Source: Lycium barbarum (lineage: Eukaryota; Streptophyta; Magnoliopsida; Solanales; Solanaceae). Taken from it: DNA of 64,000 nt. The position numbers and the translations under genes are program-made. The stretch's first letter is position 1, and the number at the start of each line of letters is the position of its first letter. Below the pieces are notes generated by a model that saw only the letters and a program-made list of their open reading frames with translations, did no database searches and was not told the origin of the DNA. Positions 24,005-36,714 of the stretch are shown piece by piece. The DNA lies in NCBI RefSeq assembly GCF_019175385.1, contig NC_083344.1, positions 62,496,782 through 62,560,781 on the forward strand. The letters are read 5' to 3'.

Positions 24005-24982
24005 CCAATCAACCTCAAAACATCTCAATTCAACATGGGCCAGTAGAAGTTTTCTTGAATCATCTTTGAGGTCTTAGAATGGCCGGAGTGACCAGCTAAT
24101 CCATCCTCATGTGCTTCTCTAACAACGGACTCTCTTAAAGAGCCTTATGGTATGCAAAGTTGCTTGCCATAGTAAAGAAAGCCATCTCTTATCAAGAACA
24201 TTCTTTGTGGACCTTCCAAGCATCTCGTCCAAATGACTCCAAAGTTTGGATCAGCCTTATAAAGTTCCTTAATGTGGTAGAATCTGAATACAGTGGTTTG
24301 CATGATGGAAGGTATAAGAGCATCAGCAACTTGATTTAGTTTTCCAGCCTTGTGCGTGATCACAAATTGAAAATTCTGAAGGAACCCTACCCATTTTTAT
24401 GCCTCGCATTGAGTTTCTGTTGATGATTAAGATATTTTAGTGCCTCATGATCAGAATATAGAACAAACTCTCTGGGCAACAAGTATTGACTCTAATGTTG
24501 CAAAACTAGAATAATAGCATAAAACTCTTTCTCATAGGTGGAATACCTCAGCTTAGGTCCACCTAACATCTCACTAAAGTATGCAATGGGTTTACCTTCT
24601 TGACTAAGGACTCCTCCAATGCCAACACTTGAAGCGTCATGTTCTACTTCAAATAGATCATTAAAGTTTGGTAACTGAAGGATAGGAGCTTGTGTCATCT
24701 TATTCTTGATTTTTTCAAAACTCATTTGGGTAGCTTCATTCCACTTGAATATGACTCCCTTCAAACACTCAGTTATAGGAGCAACCAATGTGCTGAAATC
24801 TTTAATAAACTGTCTATAGAAGGACACCATTCCATGAAAGCTCCTTATGTCTGAAATTGACGTAAGAGTTGGCAAACTTAAGGTTGCCTCTATCTTGCTT
24901 AGATTAGCTTGAATACCAGCACTAGTTACTATGGAACCAAGGAAGCAAATGCTATCAGCATAAAAGATGAACTTCTTGAGTT
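24005..24982 (-). pseudogene. pol fragment of a different gypsy lineage
   Basis: Read leftward, this is RT thumb and RNase H of a gypsy element that is not Tekay: ADSICFLGSIVTSAGIQ, then SDIRSFHGMVSFYRQFIKDFSTLVAPITECLKG, then [38 protein letters not shown], and KAGKLNQVADAL leading into the integrase N-terminus. This style is typical of other plant chromovirus-like lineages. A stop interrupts the RNase H near 24490. It is joined at about 24982 to the integrase of element D, so both ends are rearrangement points. Confidence 0.8.
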
Positions 24983-25861
24983 GTACGCAAATTAAATAAG
25001 CGGCAAATGATCATCCCAACTACCTCCAAATTCTAACACACAGGCTCTTAGCATATCTTCAAAGGTCTGGATAGTGCGCTCAGCCTGCCCATCAGTCTGT
25101 GGATGAAATACTATGCTAAGCCTCACTTGTGTTCCCAAACATTCTTGGAAGGACTTCCAAAAATTAGTTGTAAATTGTTCTCCTCTATCAGTAATAATGG
25201 ACACTGGAACACCATGAAGTCGCACTATCTCTTTGATATACAACTTTGCATAATCTTTTGCTGAGTACGTAGTTCTGATTGGTAGAAAATGAGCTGACTT
25301 CGTAAGTCTATCCACAACTACCCATATAGAATCGTACTTACGCTGGGAAGGAGGCCAGCCTGTAATGAAATCCATATTAATAACTTCTCATTTCTAAGTT
25401 GGAATCTCTATAGCTTGCAGTAATCCTTCAGGCTTTTGATGCTTGGTTTTCACCTGTTGACAGTTAGGACATTGGGCTACAAACTCTAGTATGTCTTTCT
25501 TCAATCCATCCCACCAATATATAGATTTAAGGTCATGGTACATCTTTGTCGCTCTTGGATGGACAAAATAACGAGAATAACGGGATTCTTCCAAAATCTG
25601 TCGACATAATCCTGCAACATCCTGAACACATAATCTGCCTTGGTACCTGAGAACTCCATCTGCAGGGACCTCAAATGATGACTTCTTTTTCTGAGGGAGT
25701 ACATCCCTGTGATGAACTAACATGGGGTACTCATAATCACGTTTATTTACCTCCTCTACTAAAGATGACATCATTGGGTTCTGAACAATAACTCCCGTAC
25801 TGCTCGAGTCCATTAAGTGAACTCCTAGGCTGGCTAGCTATTGAAGCTCACAGACTAACTC
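24983..25861 (-). pseudogene. Element D integrase fragment
   Basis: 25813-25394 carries the integrase N-terminal zinc region ([38 protein letters not shown]), and 25375-24992 the core ([52 protein letters not shown]) with the catalytic Asp, Asp and Glu visible. The C-terminal tail and 3' LTR of D are missing. The right end is the insertion point of C: removing C joins it in register to 60489, where the sequence upstream in the polyprotein continues. Confidence 0.85.
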
Positions 25862-28468
25862 TGTCACGACACGTCTAGAGGGCCGCGACGAGCACCCGGT
25901 GCTAGCCCACCCGGGCACCCCTTAACTCACTTTTATGCTTACATCTAGGTGAGCCATACAATTAAACATATAAATATATTCGTTCATCATACCAGTCCCA
26001 TTGGACGACAATGACTTTATATAATGATTGGCATCTATGCCACATCAACGTACATGAGCCGACAAGGCTATCAAAATGATATACAAAATATGGGCCGACA
26101 AGGCAAGACATATCTAACCATATACAAGTGACTACGAGCCTCTAAGAAGGGTATAACATAACACATGAGCGGGACAGGACCCAAAAGCTATGGCTCCAAA
26201 TGAAATGGAGCTCTGCTAGGTGGTCTTTGAGAATACCGTTATGGATCAAGCCTGTCTCCTTGTGCACCTGCGGGCATGACGCAGTGTCCACAAACAAAAG
26301 GACGTTAGTACGAAGAATGTACTGAGTATGTAAAGCATAGTCAATATCAATATTAAAGAATAGATAGCAACATAAGAAATAGCATAGGAAGGAAAATGGC
26401 AATATCATCGTCATATGCACTTACTTGCCTTTCATAGGAACTTCCCCTTGCTAATACGTATTTGTGTACATACATCACTATCCGTACTCCACCATAATAC
26501 CCGTACCATATTTGTGCTCGTATTTGTATACATGCCCTTATTCACATTCATATACATGGTCATATCATATTCGTAATCATATCATATACATAATCATGCT
26601 ACACACATAGCATTTACATAGCATACCCGACCACGTAGGATCGGTGTTTCATACATATCCTTATATAACATACCCGACCACATAGGATCGGTGTTTCACA
26701 CATATCCTTATATAACATACCCGACCACGTAGGATCGGTGTTTTACGTACCCGATCATATATAGGCTCGGTGATCATACATACCTGGCCAACCAAGGCTC
26801 AGTGTTACACGTACCTGGCCCTACCAAGGCTCAGTGTTGTCCATACCCAACTGCAGTGGTGTGCGCGCATTACGTAAATATACATACATATACATCTATA
26901 CATATACTACCCGACCATATAAGCTCGGTGTTCCATAATAGTCATACGTATACACAATAGCTCATAAGCATCTTTACTTTTAACCCCATTATCATAATCG
27001 GCATCGTTATTATCATTATAGCCATCATCAATACCATTATCACTATCATCATCATTCATTTCATCTACCTTAATAGGCCTACTCGTCATGCGAGGAACTT
27101 AGTACAATCGTAGCGTATCAAGAATCATGAGCTTCCAAGCTCGGAGGATCAAATCATTTGAAAGCCAACATACTCGTAATGAGGATTTAGATGTTTTGCC
27201 AAAGAACCATGCCTTATGAAAGAAGGGTTAGCCTTACATACCTTTCCGTTCGACTATTTATCGCTTGTACGTTCCCCTTCAACGATCGAGTTTCTACCTT
27301 CATTAAAGTCATACTATCATTAGAATCGATAGCTAGCATCTATGACTAAAACTAGGGAAAATCGGACAGCATCTCCTCCATAACGTATCTCGACTCCCAA
27401 ACGTCAATAATAAATTCACAATGCCATAACAATAGCCATTACTCATTCACATTATCCATATTTCTAGACTTACATTCAATTCATCCATAACCATGGCCAT
27501 AACACACACGACGTCCGTTTACATACATTGTTCATCTCATGTTCTCAACATCATTTCTATCGTATTTAAATCACAATACATCAAGACCCATAGCTCAATT
27601 CATACTATTTCTCAAAATGACACTATTCCATATTCATGACTCATTTTTCTATACTCTTCTACAATCCAAGTATTTCAACTCTTAACTACCTTAAACAACA
27701 TAGAGATATCATGAATCTTACCTTAAATGTTGTAGGAACAAGCTTTAGTTGATAATACTCCACTTTGAGCAAAACCCTAGTTTATCTCCATTTTGATTTC
27801 TTGACCTTGGATGATCTTGATGGTTTTCTTACACTTGATTCCCTTGATTTATGTTGTTGATCACAAAATATCCTTGAATTCTTGTGGAATATATGTAGAG
27901 AGGTGTTCTAGAGAGAAGGGGTGTGATGTAGAAGTGAAATGAAATATGCCTTGGTCCACTTATTTAATTACTTAAAAATCTGATTTGAAGTGCACTGTGG
28001 TCCTAAACTTGGTTTACGGTCTGTTTTCAAGTTTATGGACCGTCCTTCGTGGTCGTATTTAATCATATCAGAACCAGAAACTCAAACTGAGATGTGGTGA
28101 TTTACGGACGCAGTTTATGGGCCATAAAACACTTTACGGTTCGTATTTTGGGTCATTTTTAACCATTTGCTCATTTGGCAGAAAGTTGATGTTTTGGAAG
28201 CCAAAATACGACATGGCAGTTTATGGACCGTATACCACTTTACGGTCCGTATTTCATTTTACGACCAACTGGCCAGAATGCAAACTTGCAACTTTTCACA
28301 TTTCCAAAACCTATAATTATTCATTATGGAGCATAACCTCTCTCTTATTGCGATTGCCTTCAGAATCTCACTTAGGGTCGTCAAATGTTATTTCTTACTC
28401 GCAGAAACATCGTACGCTCGTACTCATCACTAGTTCATTCACTTGCGTACAAATGGAAGATTTTTTTC
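25862..28468 (-). mobile_element. 3' LTR of element C
   Basis: It runs from TGTCACGACAC and is colinear with the right copy, with a deletion of about 40 bp near 26180 and a slightly different minisatellite count. Its right end has lost the terminal CGAGGTGTAACA together with a few bases of the purine tract: T-run meets C-run directly at about 28468. It holds the exon-like segment 27242-27293, the donor at 27717-27721 and the double hairpin at 26285-26325. Confidence 0.88.
26628..26940. repeat. Minisatellite ACCCGACC..GGATCGGTGTT in the C LTR
   Basis: Several units of the pattern CCCGACCACGTAGGATCGGTG, separated by CATACATATCCTTATATAA spacers, are followed by variant units CCTGGCC..AAGGCTCAGTG. 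Each unit can form a small stem (CCGA/TCGG). The right LTR has fewer units (58677-58940). Confidence 0.8.
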
Positions 28469-28667
28469 CCCCCTTAAGAACATTCGTCCTCGAATGTTAA
28501 AGTCTTCGGGGATTCTATAAAACTTCCGCCAGAGTTTCCCCTATAATATGGCACTACAATCCTGTCACAATAACCCATAATATCGATGCCTCATAGGGAC
28601 AAAACACAATAGCATACAAATTTGGCCACGCACAACCCAAAAAGCATAAAAGGAAAACATACATACC
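28469..28667 (-). other. Element C 3' noncoding region
   Basis: The segment holds the hairpin AACATTCG-AGGA-CGAATGTT (minus-strand reading, 28479-28498) next to the truncated polypurine tract, then AT-rich noncoding DNA. Nothing else is recognised. Confidence 0.7.
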
Positions 28668-29374
28668 TTAAAATCTTGACGTCTCATCTTGGACTTCTTC
28701 CAAGGGCTGAAATAAATGAGGGTATTTGGATCGCATACTTTCTTCCGCTTCCCATGTCATTTCTTCTCTTTTACTGCTTCTCCATAAAACCTTAACTAAG
28801 GCCACTTCTTTGTTTCTAAGCCTCTGTACTTGCCTATCTATTATGGCAATGGGTATCTCTTCATAACATAACTTTTCTGTCACATGTACATCACTTATTG
28901 GTGCGATCTTAGTAGGACCTCTACACACTTCCGAAGCATCGAGACATGGAAAACCGGATGGACTGACTCCAAATCCGGAGGTAGATCTAATTCATAGGCT
29001 AACTTTCCCACTTTTCATACAATCTCATAAGGCCCAATGTATCGGGGACTAAGTTTCCCCTTTTTGCCAAACCTCATTACACCCTTCATAGGCGACACTT
29101 TCAAGAATACCCAGTCTTTCACTTTGAACTCCAAGTCTCTTCGACGATTATCCACATAGGACTTTTGGTGACTTTGGGCTGCTAACAACCGATCTTGTAT
29201 GAGCTTAACTTTCTCTACAGCTTGCTGGACCAAATTTGGCCCTATCAATTTAGCCTCTCCTGTTTCAAACCAACCGATTGGGGATCTATAGTTTCGCCCA
29301 TATAAAGCTTCATACGGTGCCATTTGAATGCTAGAATGGTAACTGTTATTGTAAGAAAATTCAATGAGTGGCAA
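28668..29374 (-). pseudogene. Element C integrase C-terminus and chromodomain-like tail
   Basis: 29374-29015 carries the integrase C-terminal part ([32 protein letters not shown].., [17 protein letters not shown]). It stops after IGPYEIV, and a stop and frame change follow. 28928-28668 carries the tail (IAIIDRQVQRLRNKEVALVKVLWRSSKREEMTW). It is two disrupted blocks of one original frame. Confidence 0.88.
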
Positions 29375-29413
29375 ATGATCATCTCAATTTCCTTCAAAGT
29401 CTATCATACATCC

Positions 29414-30810
29414 TCATAACATATATTCAAGAGTCTGAATAGTACGTTCAGCTTGTCCGTCGGTCTGTGGATGAAATGCCGTGCTAAGGCTTACTTGGGT
29501 CCCTAAACCCTCTTGGAACGACGTCCAGAAATTAGCTGTAAACTGAGTCACTCTAACAGAGATAATAGATACTGGAACATCATGGAGTCTCACTATCTCC
29601 TTAACATATAGCTTTGCATAATCTTCTACCACATACGTCTTTCTGACGGGTAAGAAATGAGCTGACTTTGTGAGTCTATCCAAAATCACCCATATGGAAT
29701 CATACTTACGTCGAGAACGGGGTAAGCCCGAAATGAAGTCCATGTTAATCACTTCCCATTTCCAAGTTGGGATTTCTATAGCTTGCAACAATCCACCCGG
29801 CTTTTGGTGCTCGACTTTCACTTGTTGGCAATTTGGACATTGAGCTACGAATTCCGCTATATCTTTCTTCATTCCATTCCACCAATATATAGACTTAAGG
29901 TTATGATACATTTTCGTCGCTCCGGGGTGGATAGAGTAGCGGGAACAATGGGCTTCCCTCATTATTTGGTGGCGTAAGTCTGCCACATCGGGAACCCATA
30001 ACCTGCCTCGACAGCGGAGAACTCCGTCTCCTGAAATATCAAATGATGACTCCTCTTTCTGGGGAAATGTATCTCTGTACTGCATTAGCATGGAATCTTC
30101 GTATTGTCGCTCTTTCACTTCTGCTGCTAATGACGAGACCGCTGAATTCCGAATAGTAGCTCCCCTACTACCTGAGTCCACCACTCGAACTCCTAGGCTA
30201 GCTAACTGCTGGATCTCACGGGCCATTCTCCTCTTCTCTGGTCGTACATCACATAAACTTCCCATCGATCTGCGGCTAAGAGCATCAGCTACAACATTTG
30301 CCTTTCCAGGGTGATACAAAATATCGACATCACAATCCTTTAGCAATTCCAACCATCGTTGTTGCCGCAAATTCAACTCTTTCTGCTTGAAGATGTACAG
30401 GAGACTCTTATGATCTGTGTAGATATCCACATGGACACCATACAAATAATGTCTCCATATCTTTAACGCATGAACCACTGCGGCCAATTCTAGATCATGG
30501 GTCGGATAACGCTTCTCATGTTTCCGCAATTGCCTTGTAGCATACGCAACCACTTTACCATGTTGCATCAATACACAGCCTAGCCCAACACGTGAAGCAT
30601 CACAATAAACAACATATCCTTCGAATCCCTCTGGGAATGTCAAGACTGGGGCAGAAGTCAATCTATCCTTCAACTCTTGGAAACTACGTTCGCAAGCATC
30701 TGTCCATTTAAACTTAGCTGATTTCTGGGTCAACTTTGTAAGCGGTGCAGAAATAGAAGAAAAGCCTTCAACAAACCTCTTGTAATAACCTGGTAAGCCC
30801 AGAAAGCTAT
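29414..30810 (-). pseudogene. Element C RNase H and integrase, catalytic Asp lost
   Basis: The frame from 30733 holds the RNase H ([40 protein letters not shown]) and the integrase zinc and core regions ([19 protein letters not shown]). The second catalytic Asp of integrase is Val: SVRVTQFT at 29555-29557, where the sisters have SDRGAQFT. The Glu block QAERTIQTL is present. The 5' end of this block is cut at 30810 by element E. The rest of the RT is at 54999. Confidence 0.88.
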
Positions 30811-33800
30811 TGTTACATCCGACATTTTTGAATATTCGGAAAAATTCGAGATAACTTGATTTGTAATGAATGAGGCCATATTTGGACCTTACTTGGTATG
30901 AATGTGTCGGCTATGATAACGTTGGCGTGGAATTACGAAAGGAGACCAAGGACAAAATTGGAATTTTGGAAACTTGTTCCATGAATTACAATTTATTTAG
31001 CCTACAAGTGGGCTCAAAAAAAAAATAGAAAGTGAGGCCCAAAAAGGAAGCCCAACCGGCCAAGCAACAAATGGCCCAAGTCCAAGGAATAAATTAATTC
31101 CCATGTGATAAATACAATGGAAATCATATTATATATTCATCTATATCCTTAGAACATTCAAGAAAAACAAAGAAAGAACAAGAAAAAGAAAGAGGGAGCA
31201 CGGCTAGAGAAAGAGAGAAAAGAAAAGGAAAGAAAAATTTTTGGAGCCAAATCCTTTGGTTCAAAAATCCATTTCTTGTGGGATTATTACCAAGTGCAAG
31301 ATTCTCTACAAAGTGATACTATTATCTTGGTAAGAGGACAACTTTAGTGGCAAGTGGAAATTAAAGAGGAAAGGTAAGAATCAATTCATTTTCTTATGTT
31401 ATGAAGTTTGGTTCATGTTGTAGTATGTAGAATTGAGTAGAATTCATGAAAATATGGAAGTTTGTAAAGTGGGTGTGTTGTTTGGAAGTTGGTCGTGAGT
31501 GTGTGTTAAGGTGTAGGAAATATGAATTGAATTTTATGTGGTAATCTAGTTGTAGTTATGGTGGGAATTGTATTGGAAGTGAAAGTTGAATAAATTAGTG
31601 AAAGTTGGAAAATATGAGGCATGGCCGTGTGGCATCATGTTGATGATGGAATGTGAATTAAATCTTGTTAGTATGTTAAGTGTGTTATTGTGAAGTGAAT
31701 GAAAGGATAATGATTCTTGTTGCTATGGAAAAATGGTTATCAAGTTGTTGTAGGAAAGTATGCAACTTTGTTATGATTTATGTAAAAATGGAAATGAATG
31801 TATCAAGAGGCAAATTATGATTAATGTTGATGAATTTGGAAGATGGAAATGTGTTATGAACTTGTATGTTAAAGGTTAGGAGAATTGGATAAATTGTGGC
31901 CTTAATGGAAAGTTTGTATGTTTGTATATCTTATGTATATCGTGTGAAAATGGTATGGTATACCTCCGAATCATGTTGTAGTGGCTTTGATAGGTGATGA
32001 ATATCAAAAATAATAAGTTTGGTTTGGAAGTGTAAGGTCGGAACGGAAAATGTTGGTTATGATGGAAAGTTGGCAAATTGTGCCCTATTATGTATTTTGA
32101 GCTACTTGTCGTTATTATGAATATTGTTGTTGGGCTGTGTTGATTGTTTGGCTGTGTTTAACTTTTGGGGATGTCATATATACAGAGGAAATGCTGCCGA
32201 AATTTCGGTAGGCAAGTATGTGTTAAGTTGGACTATTGAAAAGTTTGAAACTAACAAATGGTAAACTTGACCATTTCTAGATTTTGGACGAAATTGAAGT
32301 CGACGCCAAGCGAGCGTAAGGCGCTATCGAGGTATGTGAAGCATTTCCCTTTGTTCCTAGGCATGTTCTGGATGTGATAGGCTCGGCCGCGAGCCTTAAG
32401 TACGACTCCGTTCCCCGGAATTCGAGACAGAAAACCGCTCCAATTCCTTCAATTCAATTGAAGCTATTTTCTTACAAATTGCCTTTAAAGTGAGTTTTTG
32501 TACAAAACTTCCCTAAACGGAGTCGGAACACTTCCAAACGATTATGGATGACCTCATAAGGTCTATTAGAGATAATTTACATATGTTGCCTCGAGTTGGT
32601 CCGAGGCGGGCCCGCAAGGCCCGATATCTTCTGTAATACTTTGAATACTTCCGTTTTGTCCGATTTTCTCAGAAAACAATTGAACTATTATTTTTATTAT
32701 GATACAACTATTTTTATGCAATTCTTACAAAATGATTTCTGAACATCTGAGAATCTGATTCTGCTAATAATCTGTCGTGCCTTCCCAAGTGGGATATAGG
32801 CGCGTACTATGCATACTATCTGGATACTCTGATTTTGACTCGCCGTTTGGCACCCTTCAGTTTGATTGAGTCTGTATGTTGAGTCTGTATGTAAGTAGTT
32901 TCTCATTTATCGGTTCGTGTCTGTCTCAATGCATTCCTTCACTGCGTCCCGGGCCAGGTTCTGTTATCGTGCATATTTCTCTGCATTGTTCACCGCGTCC
33001 CTCGGCGTGCGGGCCGGGATCTGTATGCCTGTATGATATTATGATCTGTGTGTGGGGATGGCGGCCAGGATGGCATATGATCTTATCTGATTCTGTCTGT
33101 CCACCGCGTCCTGTACTAAGAGGGTCGGGTTCTGTTACCGCGCCCCCAGACAGGGCCGGGACCTGTATGAATGTATGCGTGTGCCATCTGTATTTATTTA
33201 AGCACATGCCTCTGTATGATTCTGTATGACTCTGTACTACTCTGCATGCATAATTATGTCTGACAAACTTCTGTCTGTCCGTCTGAATTACGACTATGTC
33301 TGTATGTCCGTATGGATTCTGATTCTGTATGTTCGTATGGATTTTTATTCGGTATGCCCGTATGGACTCTGATTCCGTACGTCTGTATGGATACTGATTC
33401 TGCTCGTCTGTCCGTATTATGATTCCGTCTGTCTGTCCGAACCATGATTCTGTTTATCTGTATGAACCACGACTCTGTATGTCTGTCTGGATCATGACTC
33501 TGTCCGTCCGTCTGATTTATGGGTCTGTCCGTTATATTTCTGTGACTCCAGTTCGGACTATGTTTATGTTTGCTATATTTCTGCTTTACACACTCATTAC
33601 ATTTTTCGTACTGACCCCCGCTCTTCGGGGGCTGCGCTACATGCCCGCAGGTGCAGACGCACCATGTGATACGCCGCCAGCGTAGGTTTCTGACTCTGCT
33701 GTTTGAAGAGCTCCTTCGATCCGGAGCATATACTTTTGGTATATATCTTCTGTTCTTCCGTATGTTCCGTATGTATGGAAATTCTGGGTACGGCGGGGCC

Positions 33801-34087
33801 CTGTCCCGTCATATGATTCTGTATGTCTGTAGAGGCCTGTAGATAGATGTGTGGGTTACGGGTTTCGTCGGTATGTTAGCCTTATCGGCTTATATGTAAA
33901 TGTCTGTATGTTCAGGTATGTATGTATATATATGTATGTTTGCGCGCGTGCCGTATCTGTATCGGCTTACTTCTGTAACATTTGTTTTAAAAACAAAACA
34001 TCTGTATGATTCGAAAATCGGTCGGGTAGGTATGTACGGGTACCCAGTTAGGGTACCAGTCGCGGCCCATGGGGTTGGGTCATGACA
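30811..34087 (+). mobile_element. 5' LTR of element E
   Basis: It runs TGTTACATCC to CATGACA. An AT-rich TATA-like run starts about 317 bp in (31128-31137). A donor-like AAG|GTAAG is at 31374, the palindrome CCGAAATTTCGG at 32197-32208, and an exon-like segment at 32281-32331 (51 nt). A 25-bp repeat array is at 33274-33531 and the double hairpin at 33595-33631. Confidence 0.92.
33274..33531. repeat. 25-bp tandem repeat in the E 5' LTR
   Basis: About ten units start TCTGT/TCCGT (33274, 33299, 33324 and so on). Each is exactly 25 bp, with many substitutions but no length change. The sister array is at 54179-54436. Confidence 0.88.
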
Positions 34088-34091
34088 GAAG

Positions 34092-34103
34092 TGGTATCAG
34101 AGC
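34092..34103 (+). other. Primer-binding site of element E
   Basis: A perfect TGGTATCAGAGC lies four bases after the LTR end. F is inserted 60 bp downstream of it, inside the E leader (34104-34163). Confidence 0.92.
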
Positions 34104-34479
34104 GGTTAGTCCTCGGTATGTCTACAGGCCGTGTCTAGTAGAGTTATGTTTATCGATGTGTTGTGTTATATCCCGTGTTTTCACACGTTGGGAAAAATTC
34201 GATAAATAATGGATTCTTGAGATATGAGGCCAAATTTGATAGTTCGTTGAACCTACGAGTTATGAATGAAAGAATAGAATTATGAAAGTGCGGGACAAGG
34301 CTAAGGGTAATTTTGGAATTTTGGAAATTAGTTTCGGGAATTACAAAATGTGATCCATAAGTTATTGGGCTCAAAAAAATTAATTGAATTGAAGCCCAAA
34401 GAGGGGTGCTTGGCCGGCCATTGTAGGCCTTGGCCCAAGCCCAAAATAATGTGATCATGTGCAAGGCATGTGACATTTA

Positions 34480-34487
34480 ATTATAAG
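34480..34487 (+). promoter_or_regulatory. TATA-like box in the F LTR
   Basis: ATTATAAG lies 317 bp from the LTR start. E (31128) and G (48224) have AT-rich TATA-like runs at the same 317-318 bp offset, although their sequences differ. It implies a short U3 and a very long R-U5. Confidence 0.45.
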
Positions 34488-35655
34488 AAGACCAAGTCTT
34501 CATAACCTATCCATTATGAGACTTAGAAAAAAAAAAAAAAAAAAAGAGATCAAGAGCAAGAAGTGAGGGTTTCGGGTGAGGTGAAGAAAAACAACCCCCA
34601 AAAATCTTGATTCAAAAATTCAAATCTTGTTGAATTCCTACTAATTCAAGGTCCCTTTGCATCTTGGTGTAGTTGGTTTGGAGTGGGGAGCTTTGGATTC
34701 CTCAAGGTGATCACTTGTCCAAGTAAAGGAAACTTGAAGAAAAGGTAAGAATTTCTATCTTGTTATTGTGTTGTTGAGCCTTATTTGTGTTGTAGTATGT
34801 AGAAATGTGCTTATTGTATGAAGAAGTGGAAGTTTGCAAAGTGGGTGTGTGTGTGAGTGTGTAGCCGTATATATATATGGGATGTATAGCCACAAATGTG
34901 TTGAAATTATGTTGTATTCTAGTTGTGAATGTGATGGAATTCATGTTGAGAATGAAAGTGGAATAAATTTGATTGAATGGCTAACAATAGCCCTTGGCCG
35001 GGTGGTGTATATGGCTTGAGAATAAAATGGATTAAGATTGTTTAATGTGTTAGTTGTGTTGGGATTGTGATGTTTGTAATGTGAATGGAGTTAGAATGAT
35101 ATAAGTTGTATTGAATTGGAAGGTAGGAACTTATGTCGATTTAGTATGATTTTTCCGACATTAAGTAAATGAAGTGTTTGGTTGTGAATTTTGATGTTCT
35201 TTGATGAATTTGGGAAGTTGGAAACTTGTTTTGAAATTATATGCCAAAGATTTGATGTTTTGCATAAGTTATGTTTTTGGCGGAAACGTGTATATCATGT
35301 ATATCAAGTGTATATCCTAAGAGGAATGATAGGAGATATCTTTAGATTTATGTGGTGATAATCTTGAATGATAATGGATGTGAGATTATAATGTTAATTC
35401 GAAAATCGGGTTGAATTGATAATTAAGTTGACTGGTGAGAAAAATTGTTAGTTGGAGGATATTTGTACTTGTAATGTTCATAGATGACCTTGATGTTGTT
35501 GTTTGGGTTGTTGATTGATAAATTTTAGCCGAGTTGAATTCTCGGGGTGCTATATGTATAGGGGAAGTGCTGCCGAAATTTCGGTAGCCAATTTGTGCAT
35601 TAAATCAAGACTTTGGCATCCATGGCTTACAAATGGTAAACTTGACCATTTGCAG

Positions 35656-35706
35656 TTTTTCGACGAAACGGGAAGCGAGTTTGAAGAAGCTTAAGGAGCG
35701 TGAAAG
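35656..35706 (+). other. 51-nt exon-like segment in the F LTR
   Basis: The segment follows CCATTTGCAG and precedes GTATGT. It is 51 nt, has no ATG and no sequence identity requirement across families, yet counterparts in A (53), C (52), E (51) and G (52) are flanked by the same kinds of signals. It is best read as a small 5' leader exon. Splicing is inferred. Confidence 0.55.
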
Positions 35707-36714
35707 GTATGTAAAGCAACCCTATTACTTCCCTTGGCATGCCTTTAGTGAATTAGGGTCGGATCCGGGCCTCGAAGGACCTCGTGGCCCTCGGAATCCG
35801 CAAAGGAAATTTTCCATTTTTCCTTCAATAGAATTGAACATCTTTGGTGCCCTTTGCTTGAAATAAGGCACCTTTACTTCAAACTACTTGAAACGTCGCC
35901 GAATGTCCGTAGAACCTTTTTAGGTGACTCCATATGGTTAAAGAACACTATTTGGGCCCGCCGCCTTGTTTGTCCCGAGGCGGGCCCGCTAATTACGATT
36001 TTGCCCTTATGAGTTAAGGAATCCTTTTTAAGCAAATTTTTGAAAGAAAATGTGTTAATTACCTTTAAATTGTCTAAAGAATGTGGTTTAAATATTCTAT
36101 TAAGTCCAAGGAATTATTCTGATACCCGGTATGACTTCGGGGAAGCTATACTTCCGTAATTTATTTTGACATACGAAATGTGTTATTTTGATCCCGTCTG
36201 ACTCCATTTGATTTGTTCGTCTTCGATACGCTTCGTCGAGTCTTTGAAGATAATTATGACGTTTTAAATTGCATTAGTTTCTCACTACTCTATTCGTGGA
36301 TGTCCCAACGTTTCCCACACTGAGCCCGGGCCAGGATATGTTGTCAAGCGTAATCTTCTGCATTGTTCGCCGCGCCCCGAGGTGAGGGGGCAGGTATACG
36401 CGTACATGGGTCTGTGGAGTATGATGTGCCATGTCCGCCTGTTCTGATCTGATTTGTTATGGCCATTCTGATATGACATTTTATGATACGGGGCCACGCC
36501 CCCTTTTTCTGATTCCTATCTGTTGTGGCACCGATGTCGGGAGGGTGACCACGTTCTGTCTGCCGAGCCCTATGGCTGGGGCCGGATATGATATGACATA
36601 TGATTTTGTACATACTCTGCCTGTTTTGAAAATATGCAAATGACACTCAAGATTTTTCTACTCAGTTTTCTGAATCTATTATGATTTATACTTCTGTACT
36701 TCTGCTTTACATAT

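Noticed and set aside
32876..33229. 117-codon frame in the E LTR
   Set aside because: It lies in the repetitive CTGTATG-rich U5 part of the LTR, with an opposing frame over the same bases and no start context or homology.
34092..34103. tRNA gene
   Set aside because: TGGTATCAGAGC matches only the 3' end of initiator tRNA and has the spacing of a primer site; no cloverleaf surrounds it. The same holds at 2014, 37176, 19831 and 57859.
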